A stretch of 64,000 nucleotides of DNA from Bacillus cereus. GTDB taxonomy: Bacteria > Bacillota > Bacilli > Bacillales > Bacillaceae_G. The notes beneath the pieces are model-generated. The model saw only the letters and a program-made list of their open reading frames with translations, had not been told where the DNA came from and ran no database searches. Both the position numbers and the translations under genes were made by a program. Below, in pieces: positions 1-8,509 of the stretch (positions are counted from its first letter, which is position 1; every line of letters starts with the position of its first letter). The DNA is taken from NCBI RefSeq assembly GCF_025917685.1, contig NZ_CP089518.1:4155001-4219000 (forward strand). The letters run 5' to 3'.

Positions 1-238
1 CTGCTACGAAAATATCCATCCGAGCACCCTTTTCTAGTAAATAAAGAGCAATATCTTTACGACCTACATGTGCTGCTGCTCCTAAAGCACTTTCCCAATC
101 TGAACCGCCCCAATTATAAGAAGCATGAAGTAAGCTAGGTGATTCGAACAAAAGCTCCTGTACCCTTTCTAGATCTCCATGAGCTGCCATAACAAATTCC
201 CTTACTAATTCAGTGGTAATACGTTCTTCTGTTTGCAT
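1..238 (-). CDS. Ankyrin-repeat protein, N-terminal part (runs off the window)
   Basis: The reverse strand reads MQTEERITTELVREF and then continues as helix-rich ankyrin-like sequence (ALGAAAHVGRKDIALYLLEKGAR) to the window edge. The pattern of a small-residue helix, a turn and LLEKGA is that of ankyrin repeats, which mediate protein-protein contacts; the partner is unknown. The start is the ATG at 238. The 5-prime end of the gene overlaps the last 34 bases of the upstream ABC ATPase gene, so it probably sits at the end of that iron-transport transcript. Only about 79 residues are visible, so total length and any other domains cannot be stated. Confidence 0.7.
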   Translation of the reverse strand, partial: MQTEERITTELVREFVMAAHGDLERVQELLFESPSLLHASYNWGGSDWESALGAAAHVGRKDIALYLLEKGARMDIFVA

Positions 239-1023
239 CGCTCTTCTCCTTTTTTAGAAATTCGTTTCGGTGTAAAAAATGGCTTGTCGCTTCCTTGAAA
301 AATATCTACTTCTATGCCAAATACATGTTGAAACATTTGTTGACATAATACTTCTTCTGGTATACCGTCATACTGAATCTTGCCTTGCTTTAATACGAGT
401 AAACGATCACTATATTGAGCCGCTTGGTTAATGTCATGTAAAACCATTATAATTGTCATACCAAACTCCTCGTTTAATCGTTTCACAAGTTCCATTACTT
501 CCAACTGGTGAACGATATCCAAAAAGGTTGTTGGTTCATCTAATAATAAGACATTTGTACGTTGTGCTAGCGTCATCGCAATCCAAGCACGTTGTCTTTC
601 TCCTCCTGACAAAGACTGTAAAAGACGATATTCATACCCTTCAAGATTTGTAACAGACAATGCCCAATCAACAATTTCTTCATCTTCTTTATTCAAGCGA
701 CTACTCCATGATTTATGAGGACCTCTTCCGAACTGTATTAACTCTTGCACTGTTAAATCTAATTGATGATCATGCATTTGTGGTAACATCGCTAATTGCT
801 TCGCTACATCCGCACTCTTCATCGTATGAATATTTTCCCCATCTAAAATGATATCCCCTTCACTTTGTTTAAGTAGCCTTGCTATTAAACGAAGCAAAGT
901 AGATTTCCCCGATCCATTCGGACCAATTAAACTAACGATTTCTCCAGCTTTAATATGTACATTCATATTTTGCATTTGAAATCTTTCGGAATGTGCGTAA
1001 AACACTTTGTTAACGGAAATCAC
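205..1023 (-). CDS. Iron/heme ABC transporter, ATP-binding protein (FecE/FhuC family)
   Basis: This is the cytoplasmic ATPase that powers uptake through the permease encoded just upstream. Visible motifs are Walker A GPNGSGKST (about residue 34), Q-loop LPQM, signature LSGGERQR, Walker B VLLLDEP and the switch H in MVLHDINQAA. At 272 residues it is the usual size. The start is a GTG at 1023, 14 bases inside the permease gene and preceded by AGGAGG; this overlap implies translational coupling. The last of the three transporter genes, it should be expressed from the Fur-box promoter at about 3.05 kb. Family assignment is firm; the substrate (siderophore or heme) is inferred from the binding protein. 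Confidence 0.93.
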   Translation of the reverse strand: MISVNKVFYAHSERFQMQNMNVHIKAGEIVSLIGPNGSGKSTLLRLIARLLKQSEGDIILDGENIHTMKSADVAKQLAMLPQMHDHQLDLTVQELIQFGRGPHKSWSSRLNKEDEEIVDWALSVTNLEGYEYRLLQSLSGGERQRAWIAMTLAQRTNVLLLDEPTTFLDIVHQLEVMELVKRLNEEFGMTIIMVLHDINQAAQYSDRLLVLKQGKIQYDGIPEEVLCQQMFQHVFGIEVDIFQGSDKPFFTPKRISKKGEERCKQKNVLPLN

Positions 1024-2038
1024 GTCGTTTTCCTCCTCTATGAATTAAATATAAGAAGAACGGACCACCTAAGAAGGACAATAATATACCAACAGGCAAT
1101 TCAATTGGATCGAACCAACTTCGAGCTATCGCATCCGCGAAAACAAGTAATATCCCTCCGCCAAGGCATGATAACGGCAGTAAATATTTATAATCATTTC
1201 CTACTAATAAACGTAACATATGTGGTACAACAAGACCGACAAATCCAATAAGTCCGGAAACACTAACCGCAATTCCAGCTAATAATGTACTTACTACTAT
1301 TAAATAAAACCGACTTCTCTCCACGTTATGCCCTAATAATTTCGCCATTTCATCTCCTAGCATTAATACTCGAATATGCTTAATGCCAAAGAAAGCCAAT
1401 ATAATAGCGAATATTGCATAATAAATAATCATATTTAAATGTGCCCAACTTACACCACCAATGCCACCAGCTAACCACGGTAACACAGATTGTACTTTAT
1501 CACTATGTAGTAACATTAATGCTGACGTTGCTGCACCAATTAATGCATTGATTGATACACCTACTAAGACGATTCTTGAAGGTGGTGCCCCTTTTTGCCA
1601 TGATAAAGCATAAATAACCATCGCTGTTATGAACGCTCCTAAAAACGCCCCTAGTGGTAAAAAAGCCATATGTTGTGGGAATAAAATCATAATTATTATT
1701 GCTACAAGGCCTGCTCCTGATGAAACTCCGATAATTCCGGGGTCTGCAAGAGGGTTTCTCATTACCCCTTGCAATAACGCTCCTGATGCAGCTAAACATG
1801 TTCCTACAATAAACCCAACGAGCACTCTAGGTATACGAAGATCCCATACAATTCGATGAACTGTCGAACCTTCATCTTGTATCCCTGTTAGAATGTCTCC
1901 TAAAGAAAATGATAAACTTCCTGCAAAAAGACCATAAAAAAGACCTAGCATCGTTAATACAACTAAAGTAACTGCTGTTACCCATCTTTTTTTCGCAAAA
2001 GGATGTTCCTTTTCTCTTACTATTCCACTACTCTCCAT
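1010..2038 (-). CDS. Iron/heme ABC transporter permease (FecCD family)
   Basis: A polytopic inner-membrane permease of the BtuC/FecCD type with roughly nine to ten hydrophobic segments. It carries the conserved family stretches LRIPRVLVGFIVG, GVMRNPLADPGIIGVSSGAG and GFVGLVVPHMLRLLVG. Only one permease gene is present, so it probably works as a homodimer. An ATG at 2047 overlaps the stop of the binding-protein gene, but AAGGAA abuts it; the ATG at 2038 is better spaced and gives 342 residues. It sits between the lipoprotein and ATPase genes on one strand with overlapping ends, a classic three-gene importer. Confidence 0.92.
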   Translation of the reverse strand: MESSGIVREKEHPFAKKRWVTAVTLVVLTMLGLFYGLFAGSLSFSLGDILTGIQDEGSTVHRIVWDLRIPRVLVGFIVGTCLAASGALLQGVMRNPLADPGIIGVSSGAGLVAIIIMILFPQHMAFLPLGAFLGAFITAMVIYALSWQKGAPPSRIVLVGVSINALIGAATSALMLLHSDKVQSVLPWLAGGIGGVSWAHLNMIIYYAIFAIILAFFGIKHIRVLMLGDEMAKLLGHNVERSRFYLIVVSTLLAGIAVSVSGLIGFVGLVVPHMLRLLVGNDYKYLLPLSCLGGGILLVFADAIARSWFDPIELPVGILLSFLGGPFFLYLIHRGGKRRDFR

Positions 2039-2043
2039 GCTTA

Positions 2044-2991
2044 TCATTTCCTTACATCTTGTATACTTTTATACATAAAGTCCATCGCTTCTGTCACTTT
2101 TGTTCCAGGATTTGAACCAAATAAATCTGGTGGTAAAATAACAACGCGATTTTGTTTGACTGCCTCTAAATTTTTCCACGCTTCATTTTTCATCATTTCG
2201 CCTTCAAATGCTTTTTTCACACTATTTGGATCTCCGTGTGTAATTAAATAAATTACATCTGGGTTCGCCTCAATAATGCGTTCTACACTTAGCTGTGCAT
2301 ATTGCGGATATTCTTTCATTTCTGGGAAACCAGCTGCAATATTTTTGCCGCCCGTTTTTTCTAAAATATCACCTGACAGAGATGTTGGTAATGCCGCTAA
2401 ATAAGTGCCTGGTGCTCCATATACTAGCAATGCTTTAACGTCACTCTTTTTCTCATATTTCTTCATTTGATCATTAATTTTTTGATTAAGTTCTTTTGCT
2501 TTATCTTCTTTCTTCATCACTGTTCCATACATTTCAATACTCTTTTGAATATCTTTTACAGAATTGGCTGAAGAAATGATTACTTTTGTTCCTTGTCCTT
2601 CAACCGTTGGAATATTTTTTTGAAATCCATTATTTGCAACAAGTACGTCTGGTTTTAAGCTAGCAATTTGTTCAAAGTTTGGCTGATGTGCATTTCCAAT
2701 TACTTGCGTTTTTTGCAAATCTTCTGGAAGGGGAATTTTTGCATCTGGACGACCGACGATTTTCCCTCCTAAAGCATCGATAACATTCATATCACCCATA
2801 CTTAACGTTGCAAAACTTTCAGGAACTTTATTGAACGTTACCTTTCTGTTTGAGAGATCGGTAATTTCGATTTTGTCTGTTCCTTTTTCTGTTTTTGTTG
2901 CAGATGCTTTTTCGTTTTCCTTTGCACTGCAACCTATTAACAAGAAAAAAATAGATAAGATCGCTGTGAACAGCGTAATAGATTTTTTCAT
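2044..2991 (-). CDS. Iron/heme-binding lipoprotein, IsdE-like
   Basis: A substrate-binding lipoprotein of the periplasmic-binding-protein family: signal peptide, lipobox LIGC with Cys21, then two lobes (LGGKIVGRPDAK and LKPDVLVANNG in lobe 1; VYGAPGTYL and a C-terminal AVKQNRVVILP in lobe 2). From memory of S. aureus IsdE, the sequence lines up along its length: GVPGSYL matches GAPGTYL, and PHGMPEEVKK matches THGDPNSVKK. The IsdE heme ligand His229 therefore corresponds to His252 here, while the ligand Met78 corresponds to His102 (IGNAHQPN). Substrate is thus heme or a ferric siderophore; heme is my preferred inference. It is the first gene of the operon, behind two Fur boxes. Confidence 0.88.
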   Translation of the reverse strand: MKKSITLFTAILSIFFLLIGCSAKENEKASATKTEKGTDKIEITDLSNRKVTFNKVPESFATLSMGDMNVIDALGGKIVGRPDAKIPLPEDLQKTQVIGNAHQPNFEQIASLKPDVLVANNGFQKNIPTVEGQGTKVIISSANSVKDIQKSIEMYGTVMKKEDKAKELNQKINDQMKKYEKKSDVKALLVYGAPGTYLAALPTSLSGDILEKTGGKNIAAGFPEMKEYPQYAQLSVERIIEANPDVIYLITHGDPNSVKKAFEGEMMKNEAWKNLEAVKQNRVVILPPDLFGSNPGTKVTEAMDFMYKSIQDVRK

Positions 2992-3006
2992 TCTTCCACC
3001 TCTAAT

Positions 3007-3065
3007 TGATAATGATAATCATTTACTACTATTCTACTTTAATTGATAAGGATTATCATTGTCAA
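3007..3065 (-). promoter_or_regulatory. Fur-controlled promoter with two Fur boxes
   Basis: On the reverse strand a sigma-A-like promoter is visible: TTGACA at 3060-3065 and TAAAGT at 3036-3041, 18 bases apart. The spacer holds one near-perfect Fur box (3044-3058, reading TGATAAGGATTATCA on the + strand). A second (3007-3021, TGATAATGATAATCA) lies downstream of the start point. Each differs from the 7-1-7 Bacillus consensus at one position. Occupation of either would block transcription of the transporter when iron is plentiful. Confidence 0.88.
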
Positions 3066-3097
3066 TATAGAACGCATACATTTTCTACAAAAAAAAA

Positions 3098-3136
3098 CAA
3101 AAAACGCTACAAAAAGATTTCTTCTTTTCGTAGCGC
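3098..3136 (-). terminator. Terminator after yrhC
   Basis: On the reverse strand CGCTACGAAAAG pairs with CTTTTTGTAGCG and is followed by TTTTTTG. It closes the yrhC transcript just before the Fur-regulated region. Confidence 0.75.
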
Positions 3137-3141
3137 CCTAT

Positions 3142-3378
3142 TTAACAATTTTCTTCATATTCGCTCTCCTCTAATTGATCACGCATCGTTCTAACACGCT
3201 TAAAGAAGAAAAAAGCAAGAACTAAAAATACAATAATACTTCCCATCATAACAAAAGACTGTACCATACTTTTTATTCCACTTGGAATTAATAAACCGAT
3301 CATTAAAAATGTACTTATAGCTAAAAGTACTTGTGCAAACCGGGTATAATCTGCTATTTTTTCTTGTAATTCTTTCAT
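3142..3378 (-). CDS. yrhC: YrhC family small membrane protein
   Basis: A 78-residue protein with two hydrophobic segments (about residues 17-33 and 39-60) and a charged C-terminus ending EESEYEENC. It resembles the YrhC family, whose gene in B. subtilis is the last of the yrrT-mtnN-mccA-mccB-yrhC operon. Function is unknown. Here it is cut off from mccB by adhE and a terminator, so it needs its own promoter or read-through from adhE. The start is the ATG at 3378 preceded by GGGAGTGA. Confidence 0.75.
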   Translation of the reverse strand: MKELQEKIADYTRFAQVLLAISTFLMIGLLIPSGIKSMVQSFVMMGSIIVFLVLAFFFFKRVRTMRDQLEESEYEENC

Positions 3379-3467
3379 CTGCTTATCACTCCCATCCTCA
3401 CTTTATCACATTCTATCAAGCTTAAAGACAAGTAAATAGAACCAATCTGGGAGATGTTTTCCAAAGT

Positions 3468-3500
3468 AAAAAAGAGCCGCTTACTCGCGGCTCTTTTTTA
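3468..3500 (-). terminator. Terminator after adhE
   Basis: Stem AAAGAGCCGC/GCGGCTCTTT with a 5-base loop and T runs on both sides, a few bases past the adhE stop. It could work in both directions. Confidence 0.85.
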
Positions 3501-3504
3501 TCTA

Positions 3505-6108
3505 TTATACGCCTTTATATGCTTCCATATAGATTTCTTTCAGCTCTGAAATGAGCGGTAATTTTGGATTAGCTGTTGTACATTGATCTTCAAAAGCTCT
3601 TTCTGCTAATAATCCAACAACCCCTTCAAATTGGTCTTTAGTAACCCCTTGTCCTGCAATACTCATATTTATATTTAAGCTTTTTCCAAGCTCAATAATT
3701 GCTTGGACGAGTGATTCCACACCTTCCGCCGCCGAACTTGCTGGAAGCCCGAGCGTTCTCGCAATATGTGCATAGCGTTCATCAGCCACAAAGTGCTCAT
3801 ATTTTGGGAACAATGCGTGTTTTCTTGGCTTAATAGCATTATAGCGAACTACGTGCGGCATAAGAATTGCATTTGCACGCCCATGCGGAATATGGAATTC
3901 TGGTCCAATTTTATGCGCTAAACTGTGATTAATACCTAGGAAAGCATTTGCAAATGCCATCCCTGCGATTGCGGAAGCATTATGCATTTTTTCTCGTGCT
4001 TCTTCATCATTTCCATCTTTATATGCTCTCGGTAAATATTTAAATACGAGATCAATTGCTTTTAATGCTAAACCATCAGTATAGTCATTTGCCAGAACAG
4101 ACACATACGCTTCAATTGCATGTGTTAATACGTCCATACCAGTATCTGCCGTCACATAAGGTGGTACTGTCATTACAAATTGCGGATCAACAATCGCTAC
4201 ATCTGGTGTTAATTCATAATCCGCAAGCGGGTATTTAATATTATTTTTCTTATCTGTAATAACCGCAAATGGCGTCACTTCTGATCCCGTCCCCGATGTT
4301 GTTGGAATGGCAACAAATTGCGCTTTATTCCCCAGATTCGGATACTTACATGTACGTTTTCTTATATCTAAAAACTTCTGTTTAATTCCATAGAATGTTG
4401 TTTCTGGATGCTCGTAGAATAGCCACATCCCTTTCGCTGCATCCATAGCTGAACCACCACCAAGTGCGATAATTACATCTGGTTTAAAGCTTTTCATCAT
4501 TTCCGCACCTTTAAATACAGTTTCATCTGATGGATCTGGCTCGACCTCAAAGAAAACTTCAACTTTCACATCATTTGCATGTTTACGTAAATAATGTGTA
4601 ACCGTATCTACATATCCGTGCTCAACCATTCCTGGATCCGTTACAATAAATGCACGTGAAATGTTAGGCATGTTTGCTAAATATGCTGTCGCATGTTTTT
4701 CAAAATAAATTTTTGGTGGCAATTTGAACCACTGCATATTCTTTTTTCTATTTGCCAACCTTTTTATATTTAATAAATGCGCCGCTGTTACGTTTTGAGA
4801 AACTGAGTTTTTCCCATACGAGCCGCAACCAAGCGTAAGTGATGGAATAAATCCATTATATATGTCACCGATTCCACCTTGTGATGAAGGGGCGTTTACA
4901 ATAAGACGGCAAGCTTTCATACGTAATCCAAATTGCTTTTGTACTTCTTTATTTGTAGAATGAATGACTGCTGAATGTCCTAAACCACCGAGGTCTAACA
5001 TGTCTTCGCAATATGTAAGTCCTTCTTCTAATGAATTTGCTTTTACACAAGCTAATACTGGACTCAACTTTTCACGAGATAGTGGATATGCTGCTCCGAT
5101 ACCTTGTATTTCAGCTACAAGCATTTTTGTATGTTCAGGTACAGTAATTCCTACTAATTCAGCAATATACTGTGCTGATTTCCCAACAATATCACTATTT
5201 ACTGCACATGTATTTTCATTAATAACAAGCTTTTCTAATTTTCTTCTCTCTTCTTCTGTTACAAAGTAACAATTGTTTGCAATCATTTCTGTTTTCACAT
5301 CATCATAAATTTCCTTGTCTACAATGATTGCTTGTTCTGATGCACAAATCATACCGTTATCAAATGTTTTTGATAAAATTAAATCATTAACAGCTCGTTT
5401 TATATGCGCTGATTTCTCTATATAGCATGGTACATTACCAGGACCTACACCTAGCGCTGGTTTTCCAGTGGAATAAGCTGATTTCACCATACCTGCTCCT
5501 CCAGTTGCCAAAACAAGCGCAACACCTTCATGGTTCATTAATTGTTTCGTTGCTTCTACAGAAGGTTTTTTAATCCACTGAATACAATGTTTTGGTGCCC
5601 CCGCCTTCACCGCTGCATCATATAATGTTTTCGCCGCTGCAATGGAACAGTTTTGTGCTGAAGGATGAAATGCGAAAATAATTGGATTTCTCGTTTTTAT
5701 CGCGATTAATGCTTTAAACATTGTTGTCGACGTTGGATTCGTTACTGGCGTTACCCCAGCTACTACACCGACAGGTTCTGCAATTTCTATTACTTCTTCA
5801 TGAGGATCTTCATGAATTATTCCTACCGTTTTATCTTTCTTTATACTATGCCAAATATATTCAGTAGCAAAAATATTTTTAATACATTTATCTTCATATA
5901 CACCACGACCCGTTTCTTCAACAGCCAACTTCGCAAGCGGCATATGTTGATCAACACCTGCTAATGCCATTTCATGAACAATGTTGTCAATTTGCTCTTG
6001 TGTAAAACTTTCTAATGCTTGTAAAACCTTTTGACCGTTATTCACTAACGTATCAATCATCTCTTTTACTTCCTGCATTTCATTTACAACCTTCTCTTTG
6101 ACTACCAT
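3505..6108 (-). CDS. adhE: Bifunctional acetaldehyde-CoA / alcohol dehydrogenase
   Basis: A fused fermentative enzyme of 867 residues that reduces acetyl-CoA to acetaldehyde and then to ethanol, using two NADH and regenerating NAD+. The N-terminal half is a CoA-acylating aldehyde dehydrogenase (TPVTNPTSTTMFKA near residue 110; catalytic Cys in NGMICASEQA). The C-terminal half is an iron-type alcohol dehydrogenase (nucleotide loop GGGSAMDAAKGMW; metal-binding His residues in HSLAHKIGPEFHIPHG). Length matches AdhE enzymes. The start ATG at 6108 has AGGAGG upstream. Two perfect TTGTGAA-N4-TTCACAA palindromes upstream fit control by the NADH sensor Rex, perhaps also Fnr. It lies between mccB and yrhC, which are adjacent in B. 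subtilis. Confidence 0.97.
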   Translation of the reverse strand: MVVKEKVVNEMQEVKEMIDTLVNNGQKVLQALESFTQEQIDNIVHEMALAGVDQHMPLAKLAVEETGRGVYEDKCIKNIFATEYIWHSIKKDKTVGIIHEDPHEEVIEIAEPVGVVAGVTPVTNPTSTTMFKALIAIKTRNPIIFAFHPSAQNCSIAAAKTLYDAAVKAGAPKHCIQWIKKPSVEATKQLMNHEGVALVLATGGAGMVKSAYSTGKPALGVGPGNVPCYIEKSAHIKRAVNDLILSKTFDNGMICASEQAIIVDKEIYDDVKTEMIANNCYFVTEEERRKLEKLVINENTCAVNSDIVGKSAQYIAELVGITVPEHTKMLVAEIQGIGAAYPLSREKLSPVLACVKANSLEEGLTYCEDMLDLGGLGHSAVIHSTNKEVQKQFGLRMKACRLIVNAPSSQGGIGDIYNGFIPSLTLGCGSYGKNSVSQNVTAAHLLNIKRLANRKKNMQWFKLPPKIYFEKHATAYLANMPNISRAFIVTDPGMVEHGYVDTVTHYLRKHANDVKVEVFFEVEPDPSDETVFKGAEMMKSFKPDVIIALGGGSAMDAAKGMWLFYEHPETTFYGIKQKFLDIRKRTCKYPNLGNKAQFVAIPTTSGTGSEVTPFAVITDKKNNIKYPLADYELTPDVAIVDPQFVMTVPPYVTADTGMDVLTHAIEAYVSVLANDYTDGLALKAIDLVFKYLPRAYKDGNDEEAREKMHNASAIAGMAFANAFLGINHSLAHKIGPEFHIPHGRANAILMPHVVRYNAIKPRKHALFPKYEHFVADERYAHIARTLGLPASSAAEGVESLVQAIIELGKSLNINMSIAGQGVTKDQFEGVVGLLAERAFEDQCTTANPKLPLISELKEIYMEAYKGV

Positions 6109-6217
6109 GTAAATTCCTCCTATTCTACTACCTTGGACTAAATAAGACCCTATAGGTCGTAATAAGTCCCGATTATCGCAAAAAAATAGAGTTGCTTTCC
6201 TACATGAACCTCATCAT

Positions 6218-6235
6218 TTGTGAAATATTTCACAA
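6218..6235. promoter_or_regulatory. Rex-type operator (proximal) upstream of adhE
   Basis: Perfect 18-base palindrome TTGTGAAATATTTCACAA, about 110 bases before the adhE start. It fits the Rex consensus TTGTGAA-N4-TTCACAA. The core TGTGA-N6-TCACA also matches the CRP/Fnr-type site, so either regulator could bind. Confidence 0.82.
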
Positions 6236-6302
6236 GTTTGTTCGTGAGTAACATTTCATGAACTTAATATACATGAAATTATTTCATTTGTGTATGTCTA
6301 TT

Positions 6303-6320
6303 TTGTGAAATGTTTCACAA
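6303..6320. promoter_or_regulatory. Rex-type operator (distal) upstream of adhE
   Basis: TTGTGAAATGTTTCACAA, with perfect seven-base arms, 85 bases further from adhE than the first site and just after the mccB terminator. Centre-to-centre spacing to the proximal site is 85 bases, about eight helical turns. Confidence 0.8.
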
Positions 6321-6329
6321 AATAATGTA

Positions 6330-6362
6330 ATAAAAATGCACTGCCTATATTAGCAGTGCACT
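6330..6362 (-). terminator. Terminator after mccB
   Basis: Reverse strand: TGCACTGC, 8-base loop, GCAGTGCA, then TTTTTATT. It ends the methionine-to-cysteine transcript right after the mccB stop and separates it from adhE. Confidence 0.88.
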
Positions 6363-6366
6363 TTTA

Positions 6367-7500
6367 TTACGCTAACGCTTGTGCTAGATCTTCAATTAGA
6401 TCTTCACCGTCTTCAATACCGACAGAAATTCGAATTAATGTATCTGTAATTCCTAATTCTTTGCGACGATCTGCTGGGATTGATGCATGTGTCATTTGAG
6501 ATGGGATAGAAATTAAACTTTCCACTGCTCCTAAACTTTCAGCCAGTGTAAAGTATTGTAATTTCTCAAGTACTTTATTTAATGTTTTTTCGCTATCTAC
6601 ATCAAATGAGATAATAGCACCAAATCCGTTCGCTTGTTCTGTTGCTAGTTCATGGTTTTGATGTGACTCAAGACCTGGGTAATATACTTTATTTACTTTT
6701 GGATGGTTATTTAAAAACTCAGCAATTGCGCGTGAATTCGTTTCATGCTCTTCCATTCGAATTCCTAATGTTTTTAAACCACGAAGCAGTAAGAAGCTAT
6801 CTTGTGGGCCAAGAATACCTCCTGTTGAATTTTGTACAAAGTGAAGGTCTTCTGCTAATTGCGGGCTATTTACAACTACTAGGCCTGCAACTACGTCACT
6901 ATGTCCTCCTAAATATTTCGTTGCACTATGAAGCACAATGTCTGCTCCTAAAGAAATTGGCGACTGCCAATATGGCGTCATGAATGTGTTATCAATAATT
7001 GTTAATAAATCTTTCTCTTTAGCAAGAGCAGATATTTTCTTAATATCAGTAATTTTTAGTAATGGGTTCGTTGGTGTTTCTACATAAATCGCTTTCGTAT
7101 TTGGACGAATCGCTTCTACAACTTCCTCTAGATTTGTTGTATCTACAAATGTATGCTCAATACCGAAACGGTTTAATACTTTCGTAATAACACGGTACGT
7201 TCCGCCATAAACATCATCTGTTAAAATGACGTGGTCACCTTTTGAGAACAACATAATTGTCGCTGTAATAGCAGCCATTCCTGAACCAAATGCAAATCCA
7301 GCATGACCATTTTCTAATACAGCAATCATTTCTTCTAAAGCTGCACGTGTTGGGTTGCCTGTACGTGAATATTCATATCCTTGATGCTTACCAACTGCTT
7401 CTTGTTTATACGTACTTGTTTGATAGATCGGTACGTTTACAGATCCAGTTGAAGGTTCTCCTATGCGAATACCATGAATTAACTTTGTCTTTGCTCTCAT
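6367..7500 (-). CDS. mccB: Cystathionine gamma-lyase / homocysteine gamma-lyase
   Basis: A PLP enzyme of the Cys/Met metabolism family, 377 residues, which splits cystathionine to cysteine, 2-oxobutyrate and ammonia in the cytoplasm. The PLP lysine is in LHSATKYLGGHSD (about residue 195). Other family marks are YSRTGNPTR, the glycine-rich FGSGMAAI and VETPTNPLL. It starts four bases after mccA stops, so the two are co-translated and form the reverse transsulfuration pair. Other members of this fold (metB, metC) are possible by sequence alone; the mccA-mccB context decides the name. Confidence 0.92.
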   Translation of the reverse strand: MRAKTKLIHGIRIGEPSTGSVNVPIYQTSTYKQEAVGKHQGYEYSRTGNPTRAALEEMIAVLENGHAGFAFGSGMAAITATIMLFSKGDHVILTDDVYGGTYRVITKVLNRFGIEHTFVDTTNLEEVVEAIRPNTKAIYVETPTNPLLKITDIKKISALAKEKDLLTIIDNTFMTPYWQSPISLGADIVLHSATKYLGGHSDVVAGLVVVNSPQLAEDLHFVQNSTGGILGPQDSFLLLRGLKTLGIRMEEHETNSRAIAEFLNNHPKVNKVYYPGLESHQNHELATEQANGFGAIISFDVDSEKTLNKVLEKLQYFTLAESLGAVESLISIPSQMTHASIPADRRKELGITDTLIRISVGIEDGEDLIEDLAQALA

Positions 7501-7503
7501 TTT

Positions 7504-8427
7504 TTATTCCCATCCTTTGTATATGTCTTTGCTTAAATAGCGCTCACTACTATCAGGAAAAATCGTTACAATATTTGTACCTGGTGTTGCTTTCTCTGCC
7601 TCAAGTAAGCTCGCATGAAATGCTGCTCCTGAAGAGCTCCCAACGAGAAGGCCTTCTTTTTGCGCTAACTCTTTCACTCGTAAAAATGCATGTCGATCAG
7701 AAATTGTATGAATTTCATCAAAATAAGATGTTTTTAAAAATGGCGGGATGAATTCAAGACCAATCCCTTCTGTTTCATGTGAACCAGCTTTACCACCATT
7801 TAAAATAGATCCTTCTGGTTCTACAATAACCGTCTTAATATCAATGTTTTTCTCTTTTAAATAAGACGCAGTTCCCATAAACGTACCGCCAGTTCCTGCC
7901 CCTGCAACAAATATGTTAATTTCTCCATTCAATGCATCCCAAAGTTCAGGACCTAATGTTTTGAAATAAGCACGAGGGTTTGCTTCATTCGCAAACTGAC
8001 TTGGAGAGTATGAATTCGGTATTTCATTTACTAATTCTTTTGCCTTTGCAATTGCGCCAGTCATTCCTTGCTCAGTCGGTGTATGCACGACCGTTGCACC
8101 TAGCGCTTTCATTAATTCTTGCTTTTCAACACTAAATTTCTCTGGTACACAAACGATGACGCGTAAATCATGTTCTAACGCTGCAAGTGCCAGTCCAATG
8201 CCAGTATTTCCAGCCGTCGGTTCAATAATTGTTCCGCCCTGGTTAACAAGCCCTTTTTCTAAGGCATCCTCGATTAACTCTCTTCCTAAACGATCCTTAA
8301 CGCTTCCGCCTGGGTTGTAAAATTCAAGCTTTGCAAATAAACGGACTCCTTTCGGAAGTGAAAAACGAGTAATTTCTACGATTGGTGTATGGCCAATCAA
8401 CTCATGAACTCCACGATATACATTCAT
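7504..8427 (-). CDS. mccA: Cystathionine beta-synthase / O-acetylserine-dependent MccA
   Basis: A PLP enzyme of the cysteine synthase fold, about 307 residues, that joins homocysteine to O-acetylserine (or serine) to make cystathionine. The PLP lysine is in NPGGSVKDRLG, and PTAGNTGIGLA and GAGTGGTFMG are the substrate and phosphate loops. An upstream in-frame start at 8451 exists, but the ATG at 8427 has GGGGGAG at proper spacing, so I use it. It is followed at once by mccB. A strong hairpin separates it from mtnN upstream. Confidence 0.92.
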   Translation of the reverse strand: MNVYRGVHELIGHTPIVEITRFSLPKGVRLFAKLEFYNPGGSVKDRLGRELIEDALEKGLVNQGGTIIEPTAGNTGIGLALAALEHDLRVIVCVPEKFSVEKQELMKALGATVVHTPTEQGMTGAIAKAKELVNEIPNSYSPSQFANEANPRAYFKTLGPELWDALNGEINIFVAGAGTGGTFMGTASYLKEKNIDIKTVIVEPEGSILNGGKAGSHETEGIGLEFIPPFLKTSYFDEIHTISDRHAFLRVKELAQKEGLLVGSSSGAAFHASLLEAEKATPGTNIVTIFPDSSERYLSKDIYKGWE

Positions 8428-8454
8428 CGTGTTCTCCCCCTTATTTGCCAATAA

Positions 8455-8505
8455 AGAAAAGGCAACTGTATGTATTTTCTTTATATGAGACAGTTGCCTT
8501 TTTGT
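8455..8505 (-). terminator. Terminator-like hairpin between mtnN and mccA
   Basis: Reverse strand: AAAAAGGCAACTGT, 20-base loop, ACAGTTGCCTTTT, then CTTTATT. It lies inside an operon that is continuous in B. subtilis and could lower expression of mccA-mccB relative to mtnN. Confidence 0.72.
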
Positions 8506-8509
8506 TACA

